A stretch of 64,000 nt of DNA from Nitrospirota bacterium. GTDB taxonomy: Bacteria; Nitrospirota; Nitrospiria; JACQBW01. The stretch is from the NCBI GenBank assembly GCA_016194305.1, contig JACQBW010000011.1:62001-126000 (forward strand), given 5' to 3'. Positions 43,626-53,034 of this stretch are shown in pieces (within the stretch, counting starts at the first letter, position 1; every line of letters starts with the position of its first letter). A model generated the notes under the pieces. It was not told the origin of the DNA. It worked only from the letters and a program-made list of their open reading frames with translations, and did no database searches. The position numbers and the translations under genes were made by a program.

Positions 43626-45074
43626 ATGATTAAGCCAACACGGATCTTCAGATCTATTTTTTTAGCGGTTTTGTTCCTAACTGCCCCAAAAGGATGGTGC
43701 CAGGGACAGATCGTCCCGCTCTTTCCAACGGATTCCAATGTATCCGGGGGGCCGAAGTTTTCTCTGGAGTTTAGAGATGCGGATATAAAAGATGTCCTTC
43801 GCGCCATCGGCCAGGAAAATCACGTCAATATCATTATCCGGGAAGAAGTCAAAGGGAAAGTCACGCTCAGTTTCAAAAATGTGACCCTGGATGAGGCGTT
43901 CTCTGCGATTTTGAAAAATCAGAACCTCTGGGCGAGCAAGACCGATTCGATTGTAACCGTCTCCCGGCCCTCTACGTCGGAAGGAGAAGAAGATTCGATC
44001 ACCCGGATGATACCGGTCAATTACGCAAGTGCAAAGGAACTGCAGGATTCTGTCAGGGGATTAATGAGCAAAAAAGGGACCGTTTCTGTCGATGGCCGTT
44101 CCAATACATTGATTATTAAAGATAGCCCCGAGGGCGTAGACCGAATTGCGAACCTGGTCAAATCACTTGACATGAAGACGCCCCAGGTCATGATTGAAGC
44201 CCGAGTAGTCGAAGCGAGCACCAATTTTACGCGCGAACTCGGTATTCAGTGGGGAGGCGAATATGTGAACGGTAATTATCTGGTCAATGGAGGTGCCTTC
44301 AAGACCAATTCCACGGACACTTTTCTGACTCCTTTAACCGGAGGAATTGGGGCAAGCGGTGGACCCTTTGCAGTCAATTTACCCGCAACAGTCGGTCCCG
44401 GGTCCGGAGGATCGATTGGATTATCGTATATCGCAAGCAATCTTCTTCTGGATTTACAGCTTTCTGCCATGCAAGATACGGGAAAAGGGAAGATTCTATC
44501 CAATCCGAAGATCTTAACGCTCGATAATAAAGAGGCCCGGATTTCAAGCGGGACTGAAATTCTCATTCCAACGGCAACCCTTGTGACAAACGGAACCTCG
44601 ACAGGTGGGACGGCGACAGGATCATCGGCGACAAGTGGGGTGACCACGATTCAGGCCAAACTGGAGCTTGTCGTTACCCCCCACATTACCCCTGATCACC
44701 AGATTCTGATGCATATCAAAACCGAAAAAAAGGAGCCAGATTACAACCGTCAGATTCAGAATATTCCCCCTTTAGCGACTCGTACGGCTGAAACCGACCT
44801 GATGGTCAAGAACGGAGCGACGGTTGCGATCGGTGGTATTTATACCAAGAATGAGTCATTAAATGAAAACGGAATACCCTGGCTGGAAAATATTCCGATT
44901 CTCGGATGGTTGTTTAAAAAGCAGAACAAGGGGGATCAGCAAGCTGAGCTCATTATCTTCATTACTCCGACTGAATTTCAAGACGGCGGTCCGTCGGAAA
45001 AAATTGCCTATCATTTGATCACCCCCGAATCCCTGAATGAAGATCAAAAATCGGTGAAGCCTGGCAAAGAGTAA
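43626..45074 (+). CDS. pilQ: Type IV pilus secretin PilQ (short form)
   Basis: A 482-residue outer-membrane secretin. Signal peptide about 1-27. The STN/N0 domain contains FSLEFRDADIKDVLRAIGQE (about 43-110), then one N1-type domain (VNYASAKELQDSVRGLMSKK) and the secretin pore domain with VMIEARVVEASTNFTRELGI and, near the end, VAIGGIYTKNESLNENGIPW. It lacks AMIN peptidoglycan-binding domains, so it is much shorter than proteobacterial PilQ (usually over 600 residues). It ends the pilMNOPQ operon. Confidence 0.92.
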   Translation: MIKPTRIFRSIFLAVLFLTAPKGWCQGQIVPLFPTDSNVSGGPKFSLEFRDADIKDVLRAIGQENHVNIIIREEVKGKVTLSFKNVTLDEAFSAILKNQNLWASKTDSIVTVSRPSTSEGEEDSITRMIPVNYASAKELQDSVRGLMSKKGTVSVDGRSNTLIIKDSPEGVDRIANLVKSLDMKTPQVMIEARVVEASTNFTRELGIQWGGEYVNGNYLVNGGAFKTNSTDTFLTPLTGGIGASGGPFAVNLPATVGPGSGGSIGLSYIASNLLLDLQLSAMQDTGKGKILSNPKILTLDNKEARISSGTEILIPTATLVTNGTSTGGTATGSSATSGVTTIQAKLELVVTPHITPDHQILMHIKTEKKEPDYNRQIQNIPPLATRTAETDLMVKNGATVAIGGIYTKNESLNENGIPWLENIPILGWLFKKQNKGDQQAELIIFITPTEFQDGGPSEKIAYHLITPESLNEDQKSVKPGKE

Positions 45075-45111
45075 GATTCAACCTCGTATTTACCCGATTT
45101 TCGTTCAAAAT

Positions 45112-45126
45112 TGACAAATTTTGTCA
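45112..45126. promoter_or_regulatory. TGACAAA-T-TTTGTCA palindrome (candidate operator)
   Basis: A perfect 7-bp dyad with a one-base centre in the 400-base region after pilQ and about 60 bases before the sigma-54-like promoter. A further TTTTGACAATT half-site lies about 15 bases downstream. It could be an activator site; the protein is unknown. Confidence 0.4.
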
Positions 45127-45188
45127 GTTTTTGCAATTTTGACAATTATTTCTTCGCAATAATTCAAAAAGTTAGAGGATCAGCCGTC

Positions 45189-45204
45189 AGGCATGTTCCT
45201 TGCT
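45189..45204 (+). promoter_or_regulatory. Predicted sigma-54 (-24/-12) promoter
   Basis: AGGCATGTTCCTTGCT matches the consensus TGGCAYRNNNYTTGCW at 15 of 16 positions, with GG and GC ten bases apart. It is upstream of the M23 peptidase gene, implying a leader of about 255 bases and activation by an enhancer-binding protein. Confidence 0.6.
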
Positions 45205-45333
45205 TTTAATATCAGGTAAGTCTTTCTCTATCTCTTTATTGAATTGTTGCATAAATGTAAACGAAATCATCAGGCAGTAAAGGGAGAATTTGATTCAACT
45301 TGACATTACAAAAATTCGTATGCTAGTGTCAGC

Positions 45334-45367
45334 CCCGTTTGACCAGAAAATTGAAACGGGTTGTTTT
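45334..45367 (+). terminator. Leader hairpin with T-tract (possible attenuator)
   Basis: CCCGTTT pairs with AAACGGG (7 bp, 13-base loop) and TTGTTTTT follows. It is located about 105 bases before the M23 start codon and downstream of the predicted promoter, so it could act as an attenuator or as a weak terminator for upstream transcription. Confidence 0.5.
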
Positions 45368-45381
45368 TAGAGGAAAAGGAA

Positions 45382-45455
45382 CTCCAGGAAAGCTAAGAAA
45401 GCGAATTTGAAAACTTAGCTCCGCTGCAAAAACACTTCAGGCAGCAAGCTTGGAG
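45382..45455 (+). promoter_or_regulatory. Possible three-way-junction RNA next to the ribosome binding site
   Basis: P1: 45382-45388 with 45449-45455 (7 bp, one G-U). P2: AGCTAAG at 45391-45397 with CTTAGCT at 45414-45420. P3: GCTGC at 45423-45427 with GCAGC at 45441-45445. P1 ends just before the AGGAGG ribosome binding site of the M23 gene. I compared it with known riboswitch consensus motifs from memory and found no match. Confidence 0.35.
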
Positions 45456-45471
45456 AGGAGGAAAAAAGAAA

Positions 45472-46389
45472 ATGGAAAAACATGAAGAATCATATACGAT
45501 CATGGTGCTTCCAAGCCCGACATCCAAGACCTATCGGTTTTGTATCAGCAAGAAAAGCCTGAAAAGGATCGTGGGATTTACTTCGTGCGCGCTTCTTTTA
45601 CTGATTTTCTTTCTCTTTCAGTATTTTTATCTCATTGGGGAAACCTGGGAACTCAATTCTCTTCAAAAAGAGACTGTCTCCCAGAAACTTCAAATTCAGA
45701 TGTTCTCCAACCGGATCGAAGAGCTAAAGAAACAGATGGTCCGGTTAAGAGAGTTTGATGCCAAGCTCAGAGTGATTGCCGATATCGGTCCCTCTAAAGT
45801 CAATACCGAGTTTCTCGGAATGGGAGGAGCAGAGGCGGCAAGTCCGATCGAGAAATTGCTTGAAAACAAGGAAAATCCAAATGGGATGATGAAAAAAATG
45901 GAGCAGGATATTTCCATGCTTCATTCTGCGACACTCCAGCAGGAGGTCAGTTTTCAGGAATTAAGTGATGTGATGAAAGAACATCGGTCACTCTGGACAG
46001 CCACTCCCTCAGTCTGGCCTGTCAAAGGATGGCTCACTTCCGGCTTTGGAAATCGGGTCTCTCCTTTTACGGGTGAGGTGGGACTTCATAAGGGGATCGA
46101 CATAGCCGCCCGGCCTGAAACCCCGATCACCGCTCCGGCATCGGGTATTGTTCGGTACGATGGATTCGAAAGCGGATTTGGAAGGGAAGTTCGGGTCGAT
46201 CATGGTTATGGGATGGAAACGATCTATGGACACATGGCGAAATCAGCGGTCAAAGTCGGACAGAGAATCAAAAGGGGTGATATTATCGGTTATGTGGGGA
46301 ATACAGGCCTTTCGACAGGTCCGCATCTTCATTACGAGATCCATGTTAATGCCGTTCCGGTTAATCCGCTTAAATACATTATAAATTAA
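45472..46389 (+). CDS. M23-family (LytM) peptidoglycan peptidase, membrane-anchored
   Basis: A 305-residue protein. Cytoplasmic N-terminus, one transmembrane helix at about 33-55, a periplasmic coiled coil at about 60-110, then a LytM domain with zinc ligands in GLHKGIDIAARPETPITAPA and the HLHYEIH motif (HxxxD and HxH). Such proteins cleave or regulate cleavage of cell-wall crosslinks during division or growth. GAGGAGGAAAAAAG precedes the start. The leader carries several candidate control elements. A terminator follows and secA is next. Confidence 0.9.
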   Translation: MEKHEESYTIMVLPSPTSKTYRFCISKKSLKRIVGFTSCALLLLIFFLFQYFYLIGETWELNSLQKETVSQKLQIQMFSNRIEELKKQMVRLREFDAKLRVIADIGPSKVNTEFLGMGGAEAASPIEKLLENKENPNGMMKKMEQDISMLHSATLQQEVSFQELSDVMKEHRSLWTATPSVWPVKGWLTSGFGNRVSPFTGEVGLHKGIDIAARPETPITAPASGIVRYDGFESGFGREVRVDHGYGMETIYGHMAKSAVKVGQRIKRGDIIGYVGNTGLSTGPHLHYEIHVNAVPVNPLKYIIN

Positions 46390-46430
46390 CCGGCCTCTCC
46401 AGTCACCCGATCTACGGGAGCTTCTTAATA

Positions 46431-46473
46431 AACCTGAAGGTTCAGAAAATTCCTTCAGGTTTTTTATTTTTCC
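46431..46473 (+). terminator. Intrinsic terminator between the M23 gene and secA
   Basis: AACCTGAAGG at 46431-46440 pairs with CCTTCAGGTT at 46452-46461, followed by TTTTTATTTTT. It lies about 40 bases after the M23 stop. Confidence 0.9.
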
Positions 46474-46545
46474 GAAATGATTTTTCACCAGAACTGTGTT
46501 ATATTTCTTAAAATTCTCTTCTGCCTCTAAACCCGTTGAAAATGA

Positions 46546-49173
46546 ATGTTTGACATCATCAAAAAAATAGTCGGGACTAAAAACGACCGTGAATTAAAAC
46601 GGCTCTGGCCCCTAGTAGAAAAAGTGAGTACTTTCGAACCCGCTCTCTCCCCTCTTTCCGATAACGAATTGAAATCCAAAACGGCTGAATTCAGAAAAAG
46701 GCTCTCAAACGGGGAAACTCTGGATCAAATTCTCCCGGAGGCCTTCGCGGTTGCCAGAGAAGGGTCCAAGAGAGTCCTGGGCATGAGACATTTCGACGTA
46801 CAGATATTAGGGGGAATCGTTCTTCATGAGGGGAAGATTTCGGAAATGAAAACGGGAGAAGGAAAAACACTGGTTGCGACTTTGCCGGTCTACCTCAATG
46901 CTCTGGCCGGGAAAGGGGTTCATGTGGTGACCGTGAACGATTACCTTGCTCGTAGAGACAGCCAGTGGATGGGTCAGCTCTACCAGTTTCTGGAACTGAC
47001 AGTGGGGCTGATTCAACATGATCTGGATGATCCGCAGAGGCAGGTTGCTTACGGTTGCGATGTGACTTACGGAACAAATAATGAATTTGGATTTGATTAT
47101 CTGAGAGACAACATGAAATTTGATGTGGCCAATTTTGTCCAGCGTGAATTGAATTACGCCATTGTCGACGAGGTTGACAGCATCCTGATCGATGAAGCCA
47201 GGACGCCTCTTATTATCTCCGGACCCTCCGAGGAATCGACCGATCTTTATTATAAAGTCGACAAAATTATTCCATCTTTAAAGGCGGAATCGGACTATAC
47301 GATCGAGGAGAAAACGAAAACGGCCGCATTGACCGATGAGGGGAATATCAAAGTTGAACGATCTCTTGGCGTACAGAATTTATACGATTTATCGAACATC
47401 TCCCTCGTTCATCACGTCCAGCAGGCGTTAAGAGCGCACGTTCTCTTTAAGAAAGATGTTGACTATGTCGTCAAAGACGGGGAAGTCCTGATTGTTGATG
47501 AATTTACTGGGCGACTCATGCCCGGAAGAAGATGGAGTGACGGCCTTCACCAGGCCATTGAGGCGAAGGAAGGGGTCGAAATTGCGAGCGAAAATCAGAC
47601 GCTGGCCACGATTACTTTCCAGAATTATTTCAGGATGTATCAGAAGCTTTCCGGAATGACCGGGACTGCCGATACGGAAGCCGCGGAATTTAATAAAATC
47701 TATAACCTTGATGTGGTGGTCCTCCCCGCGAACCGGCCAATGGTGAGGCAGGATTTTCCCGATGTCATTTATCGGACCGAAGCGGAAAAGTTCAAGGCGA
47801 TTTCGGAAGAAATAGAACTTCTCCATCAGAAGGGTCAACCGGCATTGGTCGGAACAATATCGATCGAGAAGTCGGAGAGATTAAGCGGGCTTCTCAAAAG
47901 AAAAGGGATTAAACATTCTGTTTTAAATGCCAAGTACCATGAAAAAGAGGCAGAAATTATTGCCCAGGCGGGGAAAAAAGACGGCGTCACCATTGCCACC
48001 AATATGGCGGGACGTGGAACCGATATTTTATTGGGCGGCAATCCGGAGTTTATACTGAAAAAGGAGCTTGAAAAGTCCGAGGAAGCTTCTGCTATTGCGA
48101 TTGAAGAAAAAGGCCGACAGTTGAAAACCGAGACGGAAAAAGAGAAGCAGGAAGTCGTCTCTCTCGGCGGACTTCACATTATCGGAACGGAACGCCATGA
48201 AAGCCGTCGTATCGACAACCAGCTGCGAGGCCGCGCGGGCAGGCAGGGAGATCCCGGTTCGTCGCGATTTTACCTTTCGTTGGAAGACGATCTCCTCCGT
48301 ATTTTCGGATCCGAGCGGATATCCGGCATTATGGGGCGTCTCGGGATGGAGGAGGGGATTCCGATTGAAGCGCGAATCGTTTCCCGGGCGATCGAAAACG
48401 CACAGAAGAAAGTCGAGGCGCATAATTTTGATATCCGCAAACAGCTGATTGAATATGACGATGTGATGAATAAGCAGAGAGAAGTGATCTACGAACAGCG
48501 GAAGCAGGTTTTAAAGGGCGAAAATCTAAAAGAAGAGCTCTTTGAGCTTGTTGACGACCTGATCGAAGAAACAGTTCTGAACTACTGTAGTCCGGAAGTT
48601 TATGCGGAAGAGTGGGATCTGAAGGCACTATCTGATGCGGTACAGAGAAATTTTCTCGTCTCGCTTGATTTTGAAAACGATACGACTGAGCCTGCAGGTC
48701 CGGAGTCGTTTAAGTCCAGAATTCGGGAAGGGATTCAGAGTCAGTATGAGGACAAGGAAAAAGAGGTTGGAGCCGAGATTTTGCTGAGAGTTCAAAAACA
48801 GATCATGCTTTCGGTGATTGATTCCCAATGGAAGGACCATCTCCTGGGCATGGATCATTTGAAGGAGGGGATCGGTCTGCGGGGGTATGGACAAAAGGAT
48901 CCGCTGGTAGAATATAAAAAAGAAGGGTTTGAAATGTTTTCGTCGATGATTGACCGGATTAAACATGATATGGTCGAAAATTTCCTTAAGGTTAAATTCA
49001 GAAAAGAGGCGATTCCCGCTCAACAGGTGGCCATGCCCTCAAGAAAAATGGTCCTTAACCGGGGAGAAGAGCGAATTTCCCGTCCACCACAGAGAGTTGA
49101 AAAAAAGGTAGGTCGTAATGACGAATGCCCGTGCGGCAGCGGCAAAAAATACAAAAAATGCCACGGCCAGTAA
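46546..49173 (+). CDS. secA: Preprotein translocase ATPase SecA
   Basis: An 875-residue motor of the Sec translocon. Walker [14 protein letters not shown] near residue 107, [15 protein letters not shown] (DEAD-type Walker B) and the preprotein crosslinking domain are intact. The second nucleotide-binding fold shows [17 protein letters not shown] and [20 protein letters not shown]. The C-terminal zinc finger [17 protein letters not shown], which binds SecB and phospholipid, is present. The GAF-GGDEF gene starts inside its last 56 bases. Confidence 0.97.
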   Translation: MFDIIKKIVGTKNDRELKRLWPLVEKVSTFEPALSPLSDNELKSKTAEFRKRLSNGETLDQILPEAFAVAREGSKRVLGMRHFDVQILGGIVLHEGKISEMKTGEGKTLVATLPVYLNALAGKGVHVVTVNDYLARRDSQWMGQLYQFLELTVGLIQHDLDDPQRQVAYGCDVTYGTNNEFGFDYLRDNMKFDVANFVQRELNYAIVDEVDSILIDEARTPLIISGPSEESTDLYYKVDKIIPSLKAESDYTIEEKTKTAALTDEGNIKVERSLGVQNLYDLSNISLVHHVQQALRAHVLFKKDVDYVVKDGEVLIVDEFTGRLMPGRRWSDGLHQAIEAKEGVEIASENQTLATITFQNYFRMYQKLSGMTGTADTEAAEFNKIYNLDVVVLPANRPMVRQDFPDVIYRTEAEKFKAISEEIELLHQKGQPALVGTISIEKSERLSGLLKRKGIKHSVLNAKYHEKEAEIIAQAGKKDGVTIATNMAGRGTDILLGGNPEFILKKELEKSEEASAIAIEEKGRQLKTETEKEKQEVVSLGGLHIIGTERHESRRIDNQLRGRAGRQGDPGSSRFYLSLEDDLLRIFGSERISGIMGRLGMEEGIPIEARIVSRAIENAQKKVEAHNFDIRKQLIEYDDVMNKQREVIYEQRKQVLKGENLKEELFELVDDLIEETVLNYCSPEVYAEEWDLKALSDAVQRNFLVSLDFENDTTEPAGPESFKSRIREGIQSQYEDKEKEVGAEILLRVQKQIMLSVIDSQWKDHLLGMDHLKEGIGLRGYGQKDPLVEYKKEGFEMFSSMIDRIKHDMVENFLKVKFRKEAIPAQQVAMPSRKMVLNRGEERISRPPQRVEKKVGRNDECPCGSGKKYKKCHGQ

Positions 49174-50251
49174 AACGGCTCTAAAGAGCGTTCAGTTTAA
49201 AGAAGAAATCAAGCAGCTAAAGAATGCCCTGCGTCAGAAGGAGCGCGAACTGTCGTTTTTTTTCAATGCGGGGAAGCTTTTAACCTCTTCGCTTGAATTC
49301 CAGAAGGTTGCGCAGATCATTCTGGATCAGGCACACCTTCTTGTTCTTGGACAGATGTGGACCCTTCTCCTTTTCGACGAAAACACGAAAGAATTAAAAT
49401 TTGAAATGATTAAAGGAAAGTTCAAAAAGGGGTTTAAACCTTTTCCAATCAAGCTGGGGCGCGGCGTTCCCGGTGCTGTGGCTAAAACCGGAATGCCGGT
49501 TCTCATTCCCAGCGTTAAGAACAATTTAAAATATTCTACCGAGATCGAAAAAAAGATCCTGATTAATCCGACGACGATCCTGGCGGTTCCGGTCATCAAT
49601 AAGAAGAAGACGATCGGCGTTCTGGAAATGGTCAACAAGGAGGATGGGACACCCTTTAATTCAAAAGATCTCGAGTTGATTCTGAAATTGGTGGATCAGG
49701 CGGCCATCGCGATTGAACGTTCATTTCTCTATCAACGGATGTCGGACCTGGTGGTGACCGACGATCTGACGAAGCTTTTTAATTACCGTTATCTTGAGCA
49801 GACGCTCGATATCGAGCTTCGCAGGAGTCAACGGTATAAATCCGAAATTAGCCTGGTTTTTCTCGATATCGATCATTTTAAAGAGGTCAATGATACCCAC
49901 GGGCATCAGGCAGGCAGCCAAGTCCTGATCGAACTTGGGAAAGTTCTCATTGAAAGCCTCAGAGATGTCGACATTATCGCCCGCTATGGCGGGGACGAGT
50001 TTGTCATTGTACTCCCTGAAACAAGCGTGGATACGACCCATCACATCGTCAAACGTCTTCAGAAAAGTATTCGCGAATTTAAATTTCTTCGAAAGCGCGG
50101 ACTCAAGGTAAAGTTGACAGTCAGTTTTGGGATCGCGGGATACCCGCGAAACGCCAAGAACAAAGAGGATTTAATCAAGGCCGCGGATAACGCTATGTAT
50201 TTTGCAAAAAACGCGGGGAGAGATCAAATCTTCCTCGCCGGTAACTACTAG
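49118..50251 (+). CDS. Diguanylate cyclase with GAF sensor domain
   Basis: A 377-residue protein: a basic N-terminus (1-25), a coiled coil (about 28-45), a GAF domain (about 55-200; [40 protein letters not shown]) and a GGDEF domain (about 215-377). The active-site motif is [13 protein letters not shown] and the inhibitory I-site RxxD is present as RDVD five residues upstream, so product inhibition by cyclic di-GMP is expected. The ATG lies 56 bases inside secA in another frame with AGGTAGGTC upstream. The GAF ligand is unknown. Confidence 0.9.
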   Translation: MTNARAAAAKNTKNATASKTALKSVQFKEEIKQLKNALRQKERELSFFFNAGKLLTSSLEFQKVAQIILDQAHLLVLGQMWTLLLFDENTKELKFEMIKGKFKKGFKPFPIKLGRGVPGAVAKTGMPVLIPSVKNNLKYSTEIEKKILINPTTILAVPVINKKKTIGVLEMVNKEDGTPFNSKDLELILKLVDQAAIAIERSFLYQRMSDLVVTDDLTKLFNYRYLEQTLDIELRRSQRYKSEISLVFLDIDHFKEVNDTHGHQAGSQVLIELGKVLIESLRDVDIIARYGGDEFVIVLPETSVDTTHHIVKRLQKSIREFKFLRKRGLKVKLTVSFGIAGYPRNAKNKEDLIKAADNAMYFAKNAGRDQIFLAGNY

Positions 50252-50364
50252 AGAATCCCCGGTTTTGAGCGCCGCTGAGTCGATGACACGGCTCGAACCG
50301 GGAGCGTCGAGACGATTGATCAAAGGCCCCCAAATATCATTGGGGTGAGTCCGTTTGTTTTTGA

Positions 50365-50443
50365 TCAGCGAGCAACGCGAGCGAGAGGGGGAAGCTTCAT
50401 CCGGCTCTGCCGGTGAAGGGGGCGACGTGAGTCCCTATTATAG
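50365..50443 (+). repeat. 79-bp hairpin repeat, copy A (at the 3' end of the barrel gene)
   Basis: This is the second copy of the repeat at 33620-33698, ungapped. Hairpin CTTCA-T-CCGGC, loop TCT, GCCGG-TGAAG. Its terminal CTATTATAG supplies the stop and last codon of the minus-strand barrel gene. The preceding bases (50252-50364) hold two more imperfect hairpins (50258-50302 and 50330-50347) without T-tracts. Confidence 0.8.
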
Positions 50444-53008
50444 ATGCACGCCGAAGTTAAGATAGTAATGTATGATCCGTTCCCCCGGAATTGATGATGA
50501 GATCGGATAAGCGATCTGAAAGTCGAGACTGGTTGGGTAGGCGCCAAACAAATCCAGCTCCTGATGGACTCCTGTTCCAAAATCCGATAAGTATTGGTTA
50601 AATAAAAAGAGATTATGTTCTTCGGAAGCGTTTCCGGCATCGATAAAGACCTTCCCTTGCAGCGTATGAAGAAGCGCAAGACCCACGATATTTTTGTCCA
50701 GCTCATATAAAACAGGAAAGTTATATTCCAGCGAGAAGATGGCCATATTGCTTCCTGATATGGAGGACTCGGTATAACCCCGGAGTCCCATTCCCGCTCC
50801 GGCAAAGATTGGCGCATTAAGCGGACCGCTTGACTCGGTCATTCTTGTAATAAAAGACAAGGTTTGATAAGGAGACCATCGTTTCTCATTCGTGGTATCG
50901 AATCGAACTCTGCCGTTAAAAGGATGCTCCGGTCCCGTAAATTGTTGATTATATTCAAAAGTTAAATTATAGGTGAGGTATCCGATTTGGTAATCGAGTG
51001 TAAAACTTCCCCTGGTTTCATCTTCCTGGCTTGGTAGAGAAACCACTTCCGTCCTAAGGTTTCCACCCGTACTCTGGCTGAACAAATCCCCCTTTTGTTT
51101 TGAAAAAGTGTGGGTATAATCCGCGCGGACACCCCGAGCTCCTTCCAGTTTATAGTAGTAGAATCCGAAGATATTGTTATTGTCGTACAGTCTCCTAAAG
51201 GATCCTCCGAATTCAATTTGGGGAGAATGGGTTTGAAAATCCATCGCTCCGTTAAACTTGTCGAGAAGAAATTTCCATTGATGCGGGTTTCGATTGTTAA
51301 ATAACTCGGGGTCGTTGGTGAGATGTTCAGGATCCAGTTCTACGATTTTGACCGGTGAACTGCTTTGAAAAGTGTAGGTGACATTCGGCTGTTCGATCAG
51401 CTTGGTTATTTCAAGTTTTGAACGGTCAGAAAGTGTTGCGCGCACGGTCAACGGTTCGATTCCTTCTCCCTCTTTTTTGACCTGAATCGTGGTTGTCAAC
51501 AGATGATCCGAGCGCTCTTCGGTTACTTTCTGAAGGCTGAAATCGGGTTGCGGATAACTGATTAGCCATTGTTGATAAAACCATTCGAGATCCCGGCGGG
51601 ACAAATATTCGCTTAACTCGATGAAGGACGGCTGTTCTCCTTTTCGAATCAAATCGAGATAAGCGTTAACAATTTCCACAGTCTTTTCTCTTCCCAGAAG
51701 ATTTTGAAGCTTAAAAAGAATTCCGGTTCCTTCCGCTCTCGGCGTATTATAAAGTCGGATGTTTTCACGGAAGGGGAGCGGTTTGCCTTCTTTCAAAAAG
51801 ATCTCACGGAAAGCAGGATTTGGGGTATACAAAATTTCGTCCACAATCGGCAGAAAAGCAAACGGCTTTAAGAATTTCTCAATGCCTTCGAGGGGATGGT
51901 TTAATTTTTTAAATAAGTAGGCCTGGCTCGTGTGGTCTGCGAGCATCTGAATGATCCAGTCGTCTGCCCATGGAATCTGCGCCCTCCAGAGATATGTGTA
52001 AATACCGTGAATCAGCCGTGCTTCGTGGTAGGTCTTGAGGGGGGGGAGAAGTTTATAGAGAACATGGCTTACCAGGACGATCCCTTCTCCCTCTTCGAAA
52101 AGATCTTCATAGAGGTAGGCTTCGGCCAGCCGAAGAATTATCGCATTGGAGACCCCATGTTCTTCTTCAAAAAATTGAAGCGCTCCATCGGCGGTCTTCA
52201 GTACCTTCGAAGCGTATTTCATATCTTTTGCAAAATAGGAATAATAGATAATGTGATTTGGTTTTTCCAAAATCATATCCCGATACTGGTTTGAAAAGAT
52301 TAGGGATAAAAATCCGCTATTCCCCGATCTCAAAGAAAGCGTTTTTGAATTGTCAGCAAGCGTCTTTTCGATAAGGACCCCGGTGTGGTTGAGTTCATAT
52401 TTAATAGGGTATTCCAGATGAAGCAAAAAATGAGATAGAGGCGGAGGCTTATTGATCTGCCAGCTGTTCCCGACCAGATTGGGAAGATAGGGGTGCCATC
52501 CCCCCGCAAGCGAAACAGTTGATTTAAAAAACCCGAACTCTCCCAGACGCTCTGGAATCAGGGTTGTAAAGGAAAGGGAGAGCGTGGTAAATTTGCCTGG
52601 AATAATTGGTTTAACCAGTTGAATTTCGCAAACCACATTTTGTCCCAGAGTTGTTCCGGGACATTGAATTGTAAGAAGTCTCCCTGAAGAATCCCGCGCA
52701 TCAAAAAGATCCATCTTCCCTCGGGAAAAGCGTTTGGGAAACGATCGGTTATAGATCTCCTGAGGGAGTGCGGAAGGAGGGGTCAGATACCGGTTGGGAT
52801 AGAGCATCATCGTAATGGATTTCAATGGGACTGTCGAAGAATTCACGAAAGTCACCGCCATATTCCCCCGAATGATTGGTTGAGACTTTTCCGGAAATTC
52901 AAACAGGGCGTTTATTTCGTAGGAGGGGTGAAATTTCGCCGCGTAAAGGTTTTGGGTCATCCAACACAGAAAAAAGATAAAAAAAAACACTGTTTTCATC
53001 CCCGACAA
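50438..53008 (-). CDS. M1-peptidase-like domain fused to an Omp85-type outer-membrane barrel
   Basis: An 856-residue exported protein. Signal peptide about 1-23. Residues about 25-600 follow the layout of M1 gluzincin peptidases (N-terminal beta domain with TMMLYPNRYL, middle helical domain), but the zinc site is degenerate: YHEARLIHGIYTYLW is found where HExxH would be, so catalysis is doubtful. Residues about 600-856 are an outer-membrane beta-barrel with the Omp85 hallmark AGMGLRGYTES and a final aromatic-rich strand (YYLNFGVHL). It may be a surface or assembly factor. It is divergent from the midA-nuo genes. Confidence 0.7.
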   Translation of the reverse strand: MSGMKTVFFFIFFLCWMTQNLYAAKFHPSYEINALFEFPEKSQPIIRGNMAVTFVNSSTVPLKSITMMLYPNRYLTPPSALPQEIYNRSFPKRFSRGKMDLFDARDSSGRLLTIQCPGTTLGQNVVCEIQLVKPIIPGKFTTLSLSFTTLIPERLGEFGFFKSTVSLAGGWHPYLPNLVGNSWQINKPPPLSHFLLHLEYPIKYELNHTGVLIEKTLADNSKTLSLRSGNSGFLSLIFSNQYRDMILEKPNHIIYYSYFAKDMKYASKVLKTADGALQFFEEEHGVSNAIILRLAEAYLYEDLFEEGEGIVLVSHVLYKLLPPLKTYHEARLIHGIYTYLWRAQIPWADDWIIQMLADHTSQAYLFKKLNHPLEGIEKFLKPFAFLPIVDEILYTPNPAFREIFLKEGKPLPFRENIRLYNTPRAEGTGILFKLQNLLGREKTVEIVNAYLDLIRKGEQPSFIELSEYLSRRDLEWFYQQWLISYPQPDFSLQKVTEERSDHLLTTTIQVKKEGEGIEPLTVRATLSDRSKLEITKLIEQPNVTYTFQSSSPVKIVELDPEHLTNDPELFNNRNPHQWKFLLDKFNGAMDFQTHSPQIEFGGSFRRLYDNNNIFGFYYYKLEGARGVRADYTHTFSKQKGDLFSQSTGGNLRTEVVSLPSQEDETRGSFTLDYQIGYLTYNLTFEYNQQFTGPEHPFNGRVRFDTTNEKRWSPYQTLSFITRMTESSGPLNAPIFAGAGMGLRGYTESSISGSNMAIFSLEYNFPVLYELDKNIVGLALLHTLQGKVFIDAGNASEEHNLFLFNQYLSDFGTGVHQELDLFGAYPTSLDFQIAYPISSSIPGERIIHYYLNFGVHL

Positions 53009-53034
53009 AATACATCTTTTATCAGAGGATTACA

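Noticed and set aside
45382-45455. Leader junction as a cyclic di-GMP (GEMM) or cyclic di-AMP (ydaO) riboswitch
   Set aside because: Neither the GEMM tetraloop/receptor pattern nor the ydaO conserved boxes are visible; only an unnamed junction is reported.
50258-50302. CCCGGTT...AACCGGG hairpin as a terminator for the diguanylate cyclase gene
   Set aside because: No T-tract follows on either strand; it is more likely part of the repeat-rich gap.
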